Assembly (NCBI GenBank): GCA_039819065.1
Contig: JBCBSS010000216.1
Location: 1-8,622, forward strand
Origin: JBCBSS01 sp039819065
GTDB lineage: Bacteria > Bacteroidota > Bacteroidia > Cytophagales > Cyclobacteriaceae
Reading direction: 5' to 3'
Length of the DNA: 8,622 nt
Part shown: positions 1 to 7,423 of the stretch, in pieces
Layout of the letters: the number at the start of each line of letters is the position of its first letter
Position numbering within the stretch: position 1 is the first letter of the stretch
The notes under the pieces: generated by a model
What the model saw: the letters and a program-made list of their open reading frames with translations, nothing else
Told to the model about the DNA's origin: nothing
Databases searched by the model: none
Made by a program: the position numbers and the translations under genes

Positions 1-363
1 GCACTTCACGCTATTGTGTCAGGATCTTTAGTGAGGTAGAGATTCTAAACCAGTTACTTGACGTGCATACATTCAAGCATACGGGGTTGTAATAGATTGG
101 TAACTTATCTGTTAAGCAACGTAGGTCAGCTATTTACAGGCTTAATGAGGTAACTAAAATGTGAACAGACGAGGGTAAAGGTTGAAATAGCAAAATACTG
201 TTCAACACTTCTTACTCAAAAGAAGAAACGATAAGTCGTTGGTGGGTACGTTAAAAACTGCGAATTTCGATATCATAAGTAACCCCACGATCTACGTAAT
301 TTTAAAAGAGGCAAATTTAAGGGTGGGATAGCCTCTGTTGGTTGCTGAGATAGAAATGGCTAC
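1..363. other. Gene-free stretch at the left edge
   Basis: No convincing gene is visible on either strand, and stop codons are frequent in all six frames. On the plus strand a frame is open from base 3 to a TAA at 90-92 (29 codons, no start needed because it enters from the window edge). It could be the tail of a convergent gene, but it has no recognisable motif. On the minus strand a 24-codon ATG frame exists near 200-280 without support. I saw no tRNA, no long inverted repeat and no direct repeat. Base composition looks similar to the neighbouring genes, about 40% GC by eye. It lies downstream of the terminator of the minus-strand gene run, which fits an intergenic spacer or decayed sequence. 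Confidence 0.5.
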
Positions 364-392
364 AAACAAAAAAAGCGGGCCAAGCCCGCTTT
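364..392 (-). terminator. Rho-independent terminator closing the minus-strand gene run
   Basis: Bases 372-380 and 384-392 form a perfect 9-bp stem (AAAGCGGGC with GCCCGCTTT) around a 3-base loop. Read on the minus strand, the stem is followed by a run of T (TTTTTTTGTTTG counting the last stem bases), the classic intrinsic terminator layout. It starts 21 bp after the stop codon of the DUF2911 lipoprotein gene, so it ends that transcript and possibly read-through from genes further upstream. The plus-strand side has only TTTATAAAT after the stem, so termination in that direction would be weaker. Confidence 0.9.
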
Positions 393-413
393 ATAAATCA
401 ATTATAATATTTT

Positions 414-977
414 TTAATAAGAGAACGGCACTTCGACGATGGTATTTTCCCATCCCATCATCATATGCGCACCTCCATCTACTTTCTTAAACCCTATAGA
501 AAAGGCTTCTATATTTTCGTCAGAGCTCTGCACATTTACATCATACCTAGCGACATCTTGGCTTTGATCGTAGGAATAAGCACCCCATGTATCCAGTTGA
601 GTACTCACAATGATCGTCCACTTGTCTTTGTTAGGAATTGTAAAAAGCGAGTAAGTACCAGCTTTAATGGTTTTATCGCCCATTTTTACATCTCTGTAAA
701 ATTTGATTTCAGTGGCTTCGTTAGCACCAGTTCTCCAAACCTTACCAAAAGGCTCTTTGCCACCAAGCATAGTTCTACCTTTCTTTTGAGGTCTAGAATA
801 AACTACCTTCATAATAGGCGGTTCACTTCTACCCTCTCTGAAGTAGCTAATGTCAGCCGGGCTTCCATCCATTTTAGCAAATTGGGCTTCGCTAGAATCA
901 CAAGCAATTAGAATAGCCCCTAGAAACAAAGTGAATGTTAAAGCTAATTTTCTCATTTTAAATGTGTTTGGTTTCAT
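414..977 (-). CDS. DUF2911 family lipoprotein
   Basis: Exported protein of the DUF2911 family, common in Bacteroidota; its biochemical role is unknown. The N-terminus is a lipoprotein signal: MRKLALTFT, a hydrophobic stretch, and the lipobox L-I-A-C with the lipidated cysteine at residue 26. The mature protein should be anchored to a membrane facing the periplasm. Family signatures are clear: GKVWRTGANEATEIKF at 78-93, AGTYSLFTIP at 106-115 and a C-terminal GWENT at 175-179. The length of 187 residues is normal for a single-domain member. The first ATG gives MKPNTFK ahead of the signal; the second Met (residue 8, codon at 954-956) makes a more standard signal peptide and may be the true start. 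The gene is last in the minus-strand run, 171 bp after the peptidase gene, and is followed by a strong terminator. With that gap it may have its own promoter, but I found no good match. Confidence 0.9.
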   Translation of the reverse strand: MKPNTFKMRKLALTFTLFLGAILIACDSSEAQFAKMDGSPADISYFREGRSEPPIMKVVYSRPQKKGRTMLGGKEPFGKVWRTGANEATEIKFYRDVKMGDKTIKAGTYSLFTIPNKDKWTIIVSTQLDTWGAYSYDQSQDVARYDVNVQSSDENIEAFSIGFKKVDGGAHMMMGWENTIVEVPFSY

Positions 978-1148
978 GATTTAATAAATGCTATTACCAG
1001 TAAAACGACTACGGATAGCAAAGGTTATTGAGTACGTTTTTGTTCCTGACCACCGGGCTAATTCAGTATTTATGTATGGACGCTCATAATCGTTGATAAA
1101 CGGTAAAGTGATCCATATTGAGTTACCCATACCCGCTAAGTTCGATGC

Positions 1149-3389
1149 TTATTTCTGAGGAATAACCGTACCCAAATCCTGCTTTAAATGCTCCTCCAGA
1201 TAATCAACATATTGAGAATACAACAATACATAGCTCGGCCCACTATATGCTACTCCATGGGCACCAGGAGGATAAATTCTAAGATCGTGATCTTTGCCAT
1301 TGTCAATTAATGCTTTCACTAATTGCATGGTATTTTGCATATGCACATTCTCATCCATTGCGGAGTGAGCGATAAACATCTTGGCTTTTAAGTTCGGAGC
1401 ATGGGTAGTACTGGCACTGCTGACATAACCTTTTTCATTATCTGTAAGCAGGCCCATGTAACGCTCTGTATAGATGCTATCATACAATCTCCAGTCCGTC
1501 ACAGGTGCACCAACAAGTGCTACTTTGAAGACATCGGGGTGGTTCAGTACGGTATAGCTCGACATGAAACCTCCATAGCTATGGCCTCTGATCGCCATAT
1601 TGGCTCCATCCACCCATTCTTTCGAGGCTAAATATTGGGCAGTCTCTGCAAAGTCCTTGCTCTCCCACTCACCTAGCTTGCCATATACCCGCTTCTCAAA
1701 CTTACTTCCATATCCACCACTTCCTCGATTGTTCACACTCGCCACGATGTAGCCTTCTTGCGCCAGGTATTGTTCCCAGCCATTAGTGGCAAAGTCATTA
1801 TACACACTTTGTGCACCAGGGCCACCATAAATATTCAATACCAAAGGATAAGCTTTATTCGGGTCAAAGTCCGCCGGTTTGATCAGATAGCCATCCAGCT
1901 TTTGACCATCTGAAGTAGTGAAGTTGAATAATTCTTTCTCAGCGTATGTCTTGGTCTTGATGAAATCACTGACAGCCTGATTCTCTTCGAAATTCTTAAG
2001 CACTTTGCCACGTGTAGTCCAAAGGTTCACCTGGATTGGTGTGCTTACATTGGAGTAATTGTCGATGTAATACTTGCCATTAGGTGATACATTCAATCTG
2101 TGTCTTCCAGCTTCTTTGGTCAGTTTTTTCTTGTTACTACCATTGAAGTCAATCGCATAAAGGTGTCTTTCTAGCGGAGAAGCTTCTGTAGAAGTATAAT
2201 AGACAGTTTTGCTTTTGGCGTCAACTGCCTCTACTCTTGCTACTTCCCACTCTCCCTGCGTCACCTGGTTAAGTAACTTACCATCGTAGTCATATCGGTA
2301 CATATGGCTCCAGCCGTCCCTATCGGAGATCCAAAAGAACTCTTCGGCATTCTCCGGAAAGAAGAATAGATGATTGATTCCTGCAAAGAAGTCGAATACA
2401 TCGATCCATTGCTCTGACTTTTCGTCCATTATGATTCTTCCTTTTCCTGATTGGGCATCATTGAAGAAAAGCTGCAAGTGGTTTTGCTTACGGTTCAGGT
2501 GTACAATGGCCAATTGCCCTTCCTTGCTGGTCCAGTACAAACGTGGAATATAGCCATCATCCAATGACACATCCATCCATTGCTGGCTTTTCTGAGCCAC
2601 GTTCACCACTCCGATTTTCACTTTTGGGTTGGCATCGCCAACTTTAGGATAAGGTATTTCTGTATAATCGGCGTGCTTGCCGGCGTAGTCTGTCATTTGA
2701 AAAATAGGCACTTCACTTTCATCCGACTGCCAATAGGCAATGTACTGGCTATCATGCGACCATATCCATGCCTGAGCAAGCCCAAATTCCTCTTCATAAG
2801 CCCAACCAAAACGACCATTATAAACGTGCTCGCGTGCATCATTGGTGAGCTGGGTCTCTTTTTTGGAAGCCAAATCATAGGCATACAGATTACCTTCTCG
2901 CTCATACCCCACTTTGCTACCGTCAGGAGATACTTCAGCGGTGAAGGCATCCTTGGCCACTAGCTTCAACGACTTGTCTTCTACAGAATATATGTAGTAG
3001 TCTGATACTCCTGACCGGCGCCAAACAGGTCTGAAGTTGGTTTGGAACAAAAGGTATTTAGAATCCTTCGTCCATTGGAAAGACCGGTACTGAAAAGGTT
3101 TATCGGAATCGGGAAAAGTAATGCCCTTACCATCAAAGACCAATTCATCCTTGCCGCCCTTGGGGGCATAGGATCTTATTTCCTGCCCTGCTTGACTGGC
3201 TTTAATGTATGAAAATTTCTCTCCGCCATTTATCCAATTGATATTCTGAGGACCACTTCCTCCTCTTAATCTTCCTGCGGAGAATAAAGCCTCACGTAGA
3301 TTAGCGTATTTCTGTTGTTGGGCCAATGCCGCCTCGATCATAAAGACAGAGGTCAACGTTAGCGCTAATAATAGCATTCGTTTTTTCAT
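1149..3389 (-). CDS. S9B prolyl oligopeptidase family: dipeptidyl peptidase IV-like
   Basis: Secreted serine exopeptidase expected to remove Xaa-Pro dipeptides from peptide N-termini in the periplasm or at the cell surface, supporting peptide use. A signal peptide covers about residues 1-23 (cleavage after ALA). Residues about 30-480 form the beta-propeller domain, which carries the double-Glu motif GWAYEEE (195-201) that anchors the substrate amino terminus in DPP IV. The alpha/beta hydrolase domain follows, with oxyanion Tyr521 (YGGPG), nucleophile Ser604 (GHSYGG), Asp679 (AMDENVH) and His711 (GAHG). YDSIYTERYMGL (636-647) closely matches the S1-pocket segment of DPP IV. The length of 746 residues is full for the family. 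A prolyl tripeptidyl peptidase (PtpA type) is the main alternative, since these enzymes share the fold and the Glu motif. The gap to trmB upstream is 81 bp, with no terminator seen, so read-through or a private promoter are both possible. Confidence 0.93.
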   Translation of the reverse strand: MKKRMLLLALTLTSVFMIEAALAQQQKYANLREALFSAGRLRGGSGPQNINWINGGEKFSYIKASQAGQEIRSYAPKGGKDELVFDGKGITFPDSDKPFQYRSFQWTKDSKYLLFQTNFRPVWRRSGVSDYYIYSVEDKSLKLVAKDAFTAEVSPDGSKVGYEREGNLYAYDLASKKETQLTNDAREHVYNGRFGWAYEEEFGLAQAWIWSHDSQYIAYWQSDESEVPIFQMTDYAGKHADYTEIPYPKVGDANPKVKIGVVNVAQKSQQWMDVSLDDGYIPRLYWTSKEGQLAIVHLNRKQNHLQLFFNDAQSGKGRIIMDEKSEQWIDVFDFFAGINHLFFFPENAEEFFWISDRDGWSHMYRYDYDGKLLNQVTQGEWEVARVEAVDAKSKTVYYTSTEASPLERHLYAIDFNGSNKKKLTKEAGRHRLNVSPNGKYYIDNYSNVSTPIQVNLWTTRGKVLKNFEENQAVSDFIKTKTYAEKELFNFTTSDGQKLDGYLIKPADFDPNKAYPLVLNIYGGPGAQSVYNDFATNGWEQYLAQEGYIVASVNNRGSGGYGSKFEKRVYGKLGEWESKDFAETAQYLASKEWVDGANMAIRGHSYGGFMSSYTVLNHPDVFKVALVGAPVTDWRLYDSIYTERYMGLLTDNEKGYVSSASTTHAPNLKAKMFIAHSAMDENVHMQNTMQLVKALIDNGKDHDLRIYPPGAHGVAYSGPSYVLLYSQYVDYLEEHLKQDLGTVIPQK

Positions 3390-3470
3390 TGGTAGTTAGG
3401 TAAATAGGTTAAAGGATCGTTATAAGTAACTATCAACTTAAAGATAGCTAAAACTGGCATAATCTTCGTT

Positions 3471-4136
3471 TCAAGATCGCTGGGCAAACTTGAACCTGAG
3501 GTATTTTATATCATGGCCCTGATCATTGAACTTCTGCTCGTAGCGCGTTCTAATACCATGGCATTCTTCCAGGTATTCGGAATGATATAAATCGAATGTG
3601 CTGTGCAAGTCTAGAATGTCCTTTCTTTCGGACAACACCTCGAGTGTGTACTCGAACAATGGGGTGTTATCCGTCTTAAACCTGAACAGCCCGTCTTGCT
3701 TAAGGATCTTTTTGTAGATGTCGAGATATTTCGGATAAGTCAACCGGCGCTTAATATCACGCTTCCTGGGCCTGGGGTCTGGAAAAGTAAGCCAAATCTC
3801 ATCCACCTCACCTTCGTCAAAGAAAGATTCCAGTTCCAGAATGTGTGTTCTAAGAAAAGCAATGTTAGAAAGACCTTCTTCGATAGCGATACCACTTCCT
3901 TTCCATATCCGGTCTCCTTTGAGGTCAATGCCTATATGGTTCCGGTCTGGAAAGAGTCGACCTAAACCTACGGTATACTCGCCCCTGCCACAAGCTAGCT
4001 CCAGCACTATGGGCTGCTCATTTTCAAAGTAATCACTCCGCCATTTTCCCTTGATCTTTTCGTAGATCTCTTTACCGGGTTCCAGCACATTATCTCTCAG
4101 CGCGTTGTCTTTGAAACGATCTAATTTATTCCTCAT
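3471..4136 (-). CDS. trmB: tRNA (guanine-N7-)-methyltransferase
   Basis: Cytoplasmic SAM-dependent enzyme that makes 7-methylguanosine at position 46 in the variable loop of many tRNAs. Residues 44-62 hold the SAM-binding motif I (LELACGRGEYT), followed by GIDLKG at 69-74. The family signature TFPDPRPRKR lies at 117-126 and contains the conserved PDP; the Trp common after it in proteobacterial enzymes is Arg here, which I believe is usual variation in Bacteroidota. The C-terminal substrate-binding motif GIRTRYEQKF is at 194-203. At 221 residues it is full length, and the N-terminus MRNKLDRFKD resembles Bacteroidota homologues, supporting the ATG. It starts 20 bp after the folC stop, so it is probably the last closely coupled gene of the exb-folC operon. 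Confidence 0.96.
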   Translation of the reverse strand: MRNKLDRFKDNALRDNVLEPGKEIYEKIKGKWRSDYFENEQPIVLELACGRGEYTVGLGRLFPDRNHIGIDLKGDRIWKGSGIAIEEGLSNIAFLRTHILELESFFDEGEVDEIWLTFPDPRPRKRDIKRRLTYPKYLDIYKKILKQDGLFRFKTDNTPLFEYTLEVLSERKDILDLHSTFDLYHSEYLEECHGIRTRYEQKFNDQGHDIKYLRFKFAQRS

Positions 4137-4156
4137 TTATCAGGTAAAATCAATGA

Positions 4157-5434
4157 TTATAATTCGTTAATCTCCGCGACCACAAATGTACTACCTCCGA
4201 TGAATATAACATCTGCTGGTTTGGCCGCTCGTTTCGCTGCTTCGATCGCCATGTTTACCTCCGAATAGGAATTACCAATAAGATCGTAAGATTTTGCTCT
4301 TTCCTGAAGTGTTTTCGCATCTAATGCTCGGGGCACTTTCGATTGTGTAAAGTAATAAGAAGCCTTGGGTGGCAGCAATTTCAATACTTTCTCGATATGC
4401 TTGTCTTTTACCATACCCCAAACGATATGGCAATGTTCGTGTTCTGTTGACGCTAGTTGCGCTAAAACCAATGAAATGCCTTCTTCATTATGAGCTGTAT
4501 CACAAACGATGGTTGGGTGCTCACCCAGTATTTGCCACCTTCCTTTCAATCCGGTATTGGATGAAATGTGTTGCAATCCGAGTCGAATATCCTGATCAGT
4601 GATCTGATAACCTAGTTCTCGAAGTTGGTCGACGACTGCCAATACCCCGACTAAGTTTTTGGTTTGGTACTTCCCTTGAACGTCCATATTTATATTATCC
4701 AAGGTAGTGGTAGGTGTCTTTATTGATAGCTTTTGTGCCTCCTCCGAGATATGATATTCAGTTGAGGCGTTAATCAATGGAGCCTCCTTCTTTTTGGCGG
4801 TCTCGTAGAATACCGACCATATTTCTTCTTGATATTCACTAATCACAGCCGGTGTGTTTTCCTTGATTATACCCGCTTTCTCCGCGGCGATTTCAGGTAG
4901 CGTTTCTCCAAGAATGTCCTGATGGTCATATCCAATGTTGGTAATCAATGACACCTCGGGCTGAATAACGTTGGTAGAATCCAGTCTCCCTCCAAGCCCT
5001 ACTTCAATTACGGCTATGTCCACTTCTACTTTCGCAAAATAGGCAAAGGCCATGGCCACCGTCATTTCGAAAAAAGAAGGTTCAATCTCCAAAATGGAGT
5101 CGTGACAAGAATTCACAAAGGCAACCACTTCCGATTGTGGTATTTCTTGCCCATCTACTCTGATACGTTCTGTAAAGTTTTTTAGATGAGGAGAAGTGTA
5201 CAGACCAGTTTTGTAACCAGCTTGCTGTAGAATGGAGGACAATATGTGAGAAGAGCTACCTTTTCCGTTGGTACCTGCAATATGAACACTTTTGAATAGT
5301 TTATGAGGATTACCAAGCGCCGCTACGAGCTTGTATGTATTGGTTAGATCTTTGGTGAAAGCCGATTTCCCTACCCTTTGGTACATGGGTAGCGCACTGT
5401 ACAAGAAATCTAATACTTCCTCGTAGGTGTTCAA
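4157..5434 (-). CDS. folC: Folylpolyglutamate synthase / dihydrofolate synthase
   Basis: Cytoplasmic Mur-ligase-family enzyme that couples glutamate to dihydropteroate and adds further glutamates to folates, using ATP. The P-loop is GTNGKGS at 54-60. SPHL follows at 81-84, then the EVGLGGRLDSTN block at 144-155, GYDH (168-171) with the metal-binding His171, EKAGI (185-189) with the lysine that is carbamylated in the family, and DTAHN at 312-316 in the C-terminal domain. At 425 residues it is full length. The start codon is TTG: an in-frame TAG lies directly before it at 5435-5437, and the N-terminus from TTG (MNTYEEVLDFLYSALPMYQR) resembles family members, while the next Met (residue 17) would cut into this conserved helix. 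The gene begins 11 bp after the TonB-like gene and ends 20 bp before trmB, so it is almost certainly cotranscribed with both. Confidence 0.96.
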   Translation of the reverse strand: MNTYEEVLDFLYSALPMYQRVGKSAFTKDLTNTYKLVAALGNPHKLFKSVHIAGTNGKGSSSHILSSILQQAGYKTGLYTSPHLKNFTERIRVDGQEIPQSEVVAFVNSCHDSILEIEPSFFEMTVAMAFAYFAKVEVDIAVIEVGLGGRLDSTNVIQPEVSLITNIGYDHQDILGETLPEIAAEKAGIIKENTPAVISEYQEEIWSVFYETAKKKEAPLINASTEYHISEEAQKLSIKTPTTTLDNINMDVQGKYQTKNLVGVLAVVDQLRELGYQITDQDIRLGLQHISSNTGLKGRWQILGEHPTIVCDTAHNEEGISLVLAQLASTEHEHCHIVWGMVKDKHIEKVLKLLPPKASYYFTQSKVPRALDAKTLQERAKSYDLIGNSYSEVNMAIEAAKRAAKPADVIFIGGSTFVVAEINEL

Positions 5435-5445
5435 CTACAATAAAT

Positions 5446-6345
5446 CTATTTGGATTTGAAAACGAATGTCATCTTACCATCCGATTCCGGTGGTGGCAGG
5501 GTATTAGATGCATCAGGGCTAAAAGAACAGGCATAGACTCTTTTTTTAATAAGGTCTGCGACCGAGCTGCTAACACTTCTTTCAATTATGCTGACGGATT
5601 TCACATAACCTTCATCATCAATTTTCACCTTTAATACCAGTCGACCGCTCTGGTTGACGATATCATCAGTTTTTGGATTTTCATCAATAGACCAGCCATC
5701 AAAGTCAACAGAAAGTCCACCATCACCTCCTCCACCTTGTCCTACTAATGCCCGCTTATCTAAATCTCCATCAGGTTTTCCTTTGTCGCCAACCGCATCC
5801 TTATCATCCCCATGATTAGCGGCTTTATCATCTTTTGCATCGCCTTCTCCTCCTTTACCAGCATCATCTTTCTTCACCTCTTCTTTCTTGGTCTCAACCT
5901 TCTTTTTAGTCTCTTCGACCTTCTCTTTAGGAACTTCTTCTACTTCTGTCTCTTTCTGTTCTTGCTTAGTGCCAGTTTCCCCTGCTTCTACAATATCTGG
6001 GCTATCTTGAGTAGTTTCTGCTCCTTCAACCACTTCTTCTGTTGTGGACTCGGTCGTTTCTTCCACCACCTCTTCTACAACTTCCTCTTGTGTTTCTTGG
6101 GGTACTTCTTCAGTTGGAGCTGACTCTTCTGTACTCTCACTCTCATTGGCAGGCTGATCCGGTTGTATAGGGCCAGTACCTTGGTCATCGGTACCAAAGT
6201 TGATTTCAATGCCTATCTCCGGGTGCGGAGGGTCAGGTTCTCTCCAGGCCAGTAAAAAGAAAAACACCAATAACAGCAAGGCATGGGCACCAATGGTGAC
6301 CATAGCACCAACTTGCTTGTTTCTTTTCTCCTTATCCTCAGCCAT
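5446..6345 (-). CDS. TonB/TolA-like energy transducer with acidic linker
   Basis: Inner-membrane protein expected to carry force from ExbB/ExbD across the periplasm. The short cytoplasmic N-terminus is followed by one membrane helix at about 14-34, with Thr17 and His21 in the T-x-x-x-H spacing that matches the conserved S-x-x-x-H of TonB and TolA helices. Residues 61-160 are a low-complexity linker with 35 Asp/Glu and only 6 Pro; its second half alternates Glu and Lys and may be helical. A Gly/Asp-rich hinge follows (161-210, including GQGGGGDGG). The C-terminal domain at about 211-299 has the TonB_C pattern: GRLVLKVKIDDEGYVKSVSI, a predicted helix, SFSP, and a final strand MTFVFK. The charged linker is unlike the Pro-Lys linker of classical TonB and more like TolA, so I give no symbol. 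It starts 7 bp after exbD and precedes folC by 11 bp. Confidence 0.85.
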   Translation of the reverse strand: MAEDKEKRNKQVGAMVTIGAHALLLLVFFFLLAWREPDPPHPEIGIEINFGTDDQGTGPIQPDQPANESESTEESAPTEEVPQETQEEVVEEVVEETTESTTEEVVEGAETTQDSPDIVEAGETGTKQEQKETEVEEVPKEKVEETKKKVETKKEEVKKDDAGKGGEGDAKDDKAANHGDDKDAVGDKGKPDGDLDKRALVGQGGGGDGGLSVDFDGWSIDENPKTDDIVNQSGRLVLKVKIDDEGYVKSVSIIERSVSSSVADLIKKRVYACSFSPDASNTLPPPESDGKMTFVFKSK

Positions 6346-6352
6346 GTCTTAC

Positions 6353-6742
6353 TTAGTTAGGTTCAGTAGCGAGCGATACTTTGGCTTCTAGTTTAGCTGC
6401 AATACCAGCAACGTAGGCGAAGTCCTTCACTTGAACTTCTTCGTCAATATGAAGTACAACTACTCCATCCTTTCCGACGAGTTTGCTACGTAATTCACCT
6501 TCTATCCTTCCCCTAGTTATCTTTTTATCATTAACGAAATATTGACCGTCTTTTGTTACAGTAATCGATACTTTTTGGATTTCCACCCTTGATTCAGCGG
6601 CCGATGGTAGATTTACTGGAAGGCCAGATGGTGTGATAAACGAAGAGGTCAACATGAAGAATACCAACAACAGAAAGATGATATCAGTCATCGATGACAT
6701 ACTGAAAGCAGGATCTACTTTATGCTTTGACCTTAAATCCAT
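6353..6742 (-). CDS. exbD: ExbD/TolR family biopolymer transport protein
   Basis: Inner-membrane component of the proton-driven ExbB/ExbD motor. A cytoplasmic segment of about 18 residues is followed by a single membrane helix at about 20-39 (MTDIIFLLLVFFMLTSSF). Asp20 sits at the start of that helix, matching the proton-carrying Asp25 of E. coli ExbD. PSGLPVNLPSAA (43-54) is the usual segment after the helix. The periplasmic domain at about 60-125 has the typical alternation of strands and helices (ITVTKDGQYFVNDKKI, VVVLHIDEEV). The length of 129 residues is normal for ExbD. Its start is 2 bp after the exbB stop and its own stop is 7 bp before the TonB-like gene, which implies translational coupling. 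Only one exbD is present. TolR is the alternative name, as the two families are hard to separate by sequence. Confidence 0.95.
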   Translation of the reverse strand: MDLRSKHKVDPAFSMSSMTDIIFLLLVFFMLTSSFITPSGLPVNLPSAAESRVEIQKVSITVTKDGQYFVNDKKITRGRIEGELRSKLVGKDGVVVLHIDEEVQVKDFAYVAGIAAKLEAKVSLATEPN

Positions 6743-6744
6743 AA

Positions 6745-7422
6745 TTATCTCGGTTCTTGTAGCAGGTCGATAAACTCAATGGTACTATACTCCATCTTAT
6801 GAATTACTTTCTGTACCCTTGTTACAAGGTAATTATACCCCAGGTAAGCTATGATACCTACAAAAAGGCCTGCAGCGGTGGTCATCATAGCCGTATAAAT
6901 CCCTTCAGACAACAGTTTTGGGCTCACAGAGCCTTCTTCCTGTGCGATGGCAATAAACGCGCTAATCATACCAATGACAGTACCAAGGAATCCCAGCATA
7001 GGGGCTGCTCCAGAAATAGTCGCCAACAGGGACAAGTTCTTCTCCAGCCTGAAAACTTCTATTTTACCTACATTCTCGATTGATGCTTCTATGGTTTTCA
7101 AAGGACTACCTATACGGCTTATTCCCTTTTCTATCATTTTAGAAACGGGTGATTCATTTTGCGCGCAAAGCACCTTGGCGCCGTTGATATCTCCATTCTG
7201 GACAAGTCCTTTGACATTATCCATGAATTGATTGGGGATTTTAGCCGCCTTTTGGACGGTCATTACGCGTTCCACGAAAATATAAACTGCTACGATTGAG
7301 AGTATGATGATTGGTATCATCATAAAACCTCCTTGAAAAATGAGGTCTATTACTCGTACTGCTTCCTCCCCTCCGGCTGCTACACTGTCAGCCGCAGCGG
7401 TACCCGCTTCTTGAAAAATCAT
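6745..7422 (-). CDS. exbB: MotA/TolQ/ExbB proton channel family protein
   Basis: Inner-membrane channel subunit that, with ExbD, couples the proton gradient to movement of a TonB- or TolA-like partner. Three membrane helices are visible at about 33-51, 133-158 and 175-199, with a large cytoplasmic loop between the first two. The conserved APMLGFLGTVIGM lies at 140-152 in the second helix, and SEGIYTAMMTTAAGLFVGI at 172-190 covers the third, with Glu173 near the position of the functional acidic residue region in ExbB. The N-terminus is a short Ala/Glu-rich segment of about 30 residues expected outside the membrane, a form I associate with Bacteroidota ExbB. The length of 225 residues is normal. 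Its ATG lies one base after the stop of the SPOR gene, so expression of the two is probably coupled. TolQ function cannot be excluded. Confidence 0.95.
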   Translation of the reverse strand: MIFQEAGTAAADSVAAGGEEAVRVIDLIFQGGFMMIPIIILSIVAVYIFVERVMTVQKAAKIPNQFMDNVKGLVQNGDINGAKVLCAQNESPVSKMIEKGISRIGSPLKTIEASIENVGKIEVFRLEKNLSLLATISGAAPMLGFLGTVIGMISAFIAIAQEEGSVSPKLLSEGIYTAMMTTAAGLFVGIIAYLGYNYLVTRVQKVIHKMEYSTIEFIDLLQEPR

Positions 7423-7423
7423 A

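Noticed and set aside
312..319. Perfect TAnnTTTG element (TAAATTTG) on the minus strand in the left spacer
   Set aside because: There is no TTG at 19-21 bp upstream and no gene downstream before the window edge.
465..911. Plus-strand open frame of 148 codons opposite the DUF2911 lipoprotein gene
   Set aside because: It lies fully antisense to a gene with clear family motifs, and its translation has no recognisable domain.
978..1148. Possible terminator or promoter between the peptidase and the DUF2911 gene
   Set aside because: Only weak pairing (GGTAA with TTACC around a long loop) and a near-miss TAACCTTTG with an extra base were seen; neither is good enough to annotate.
2693..2950. Minus-strand 85-codon frame inside the peptidase gene
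   Set aside because: It is an out-of-frame shadow of the intact peptidase frame, with no sign of a frameshift.
3390..3470. Possible promoter for the peptidase (TATCTTTA on the minus strand)
   Set aside because: It has one mismatch in the -7 element, and the nearest TTG is 25 bp upstream, outside the usual spacing.
5812..6123. Plus-strand open frame of 103 codons rich in Phe, Leu and Ser that looks like a membrane protein
   Set aside because: It is the complement of the Glu/Lys-rich linker of the TonB-like protein; GAA/GAG codons read backwards give Phe, Leu and Ser, which mimics a hydrophobic protein.
5700..6170. Tandem repeat or repeat-protein array in the TonB-like gene
   Set aside because: The Glu/Val/Thr and Glu/Lys runs are low-complexity but have no constant repeat unit.
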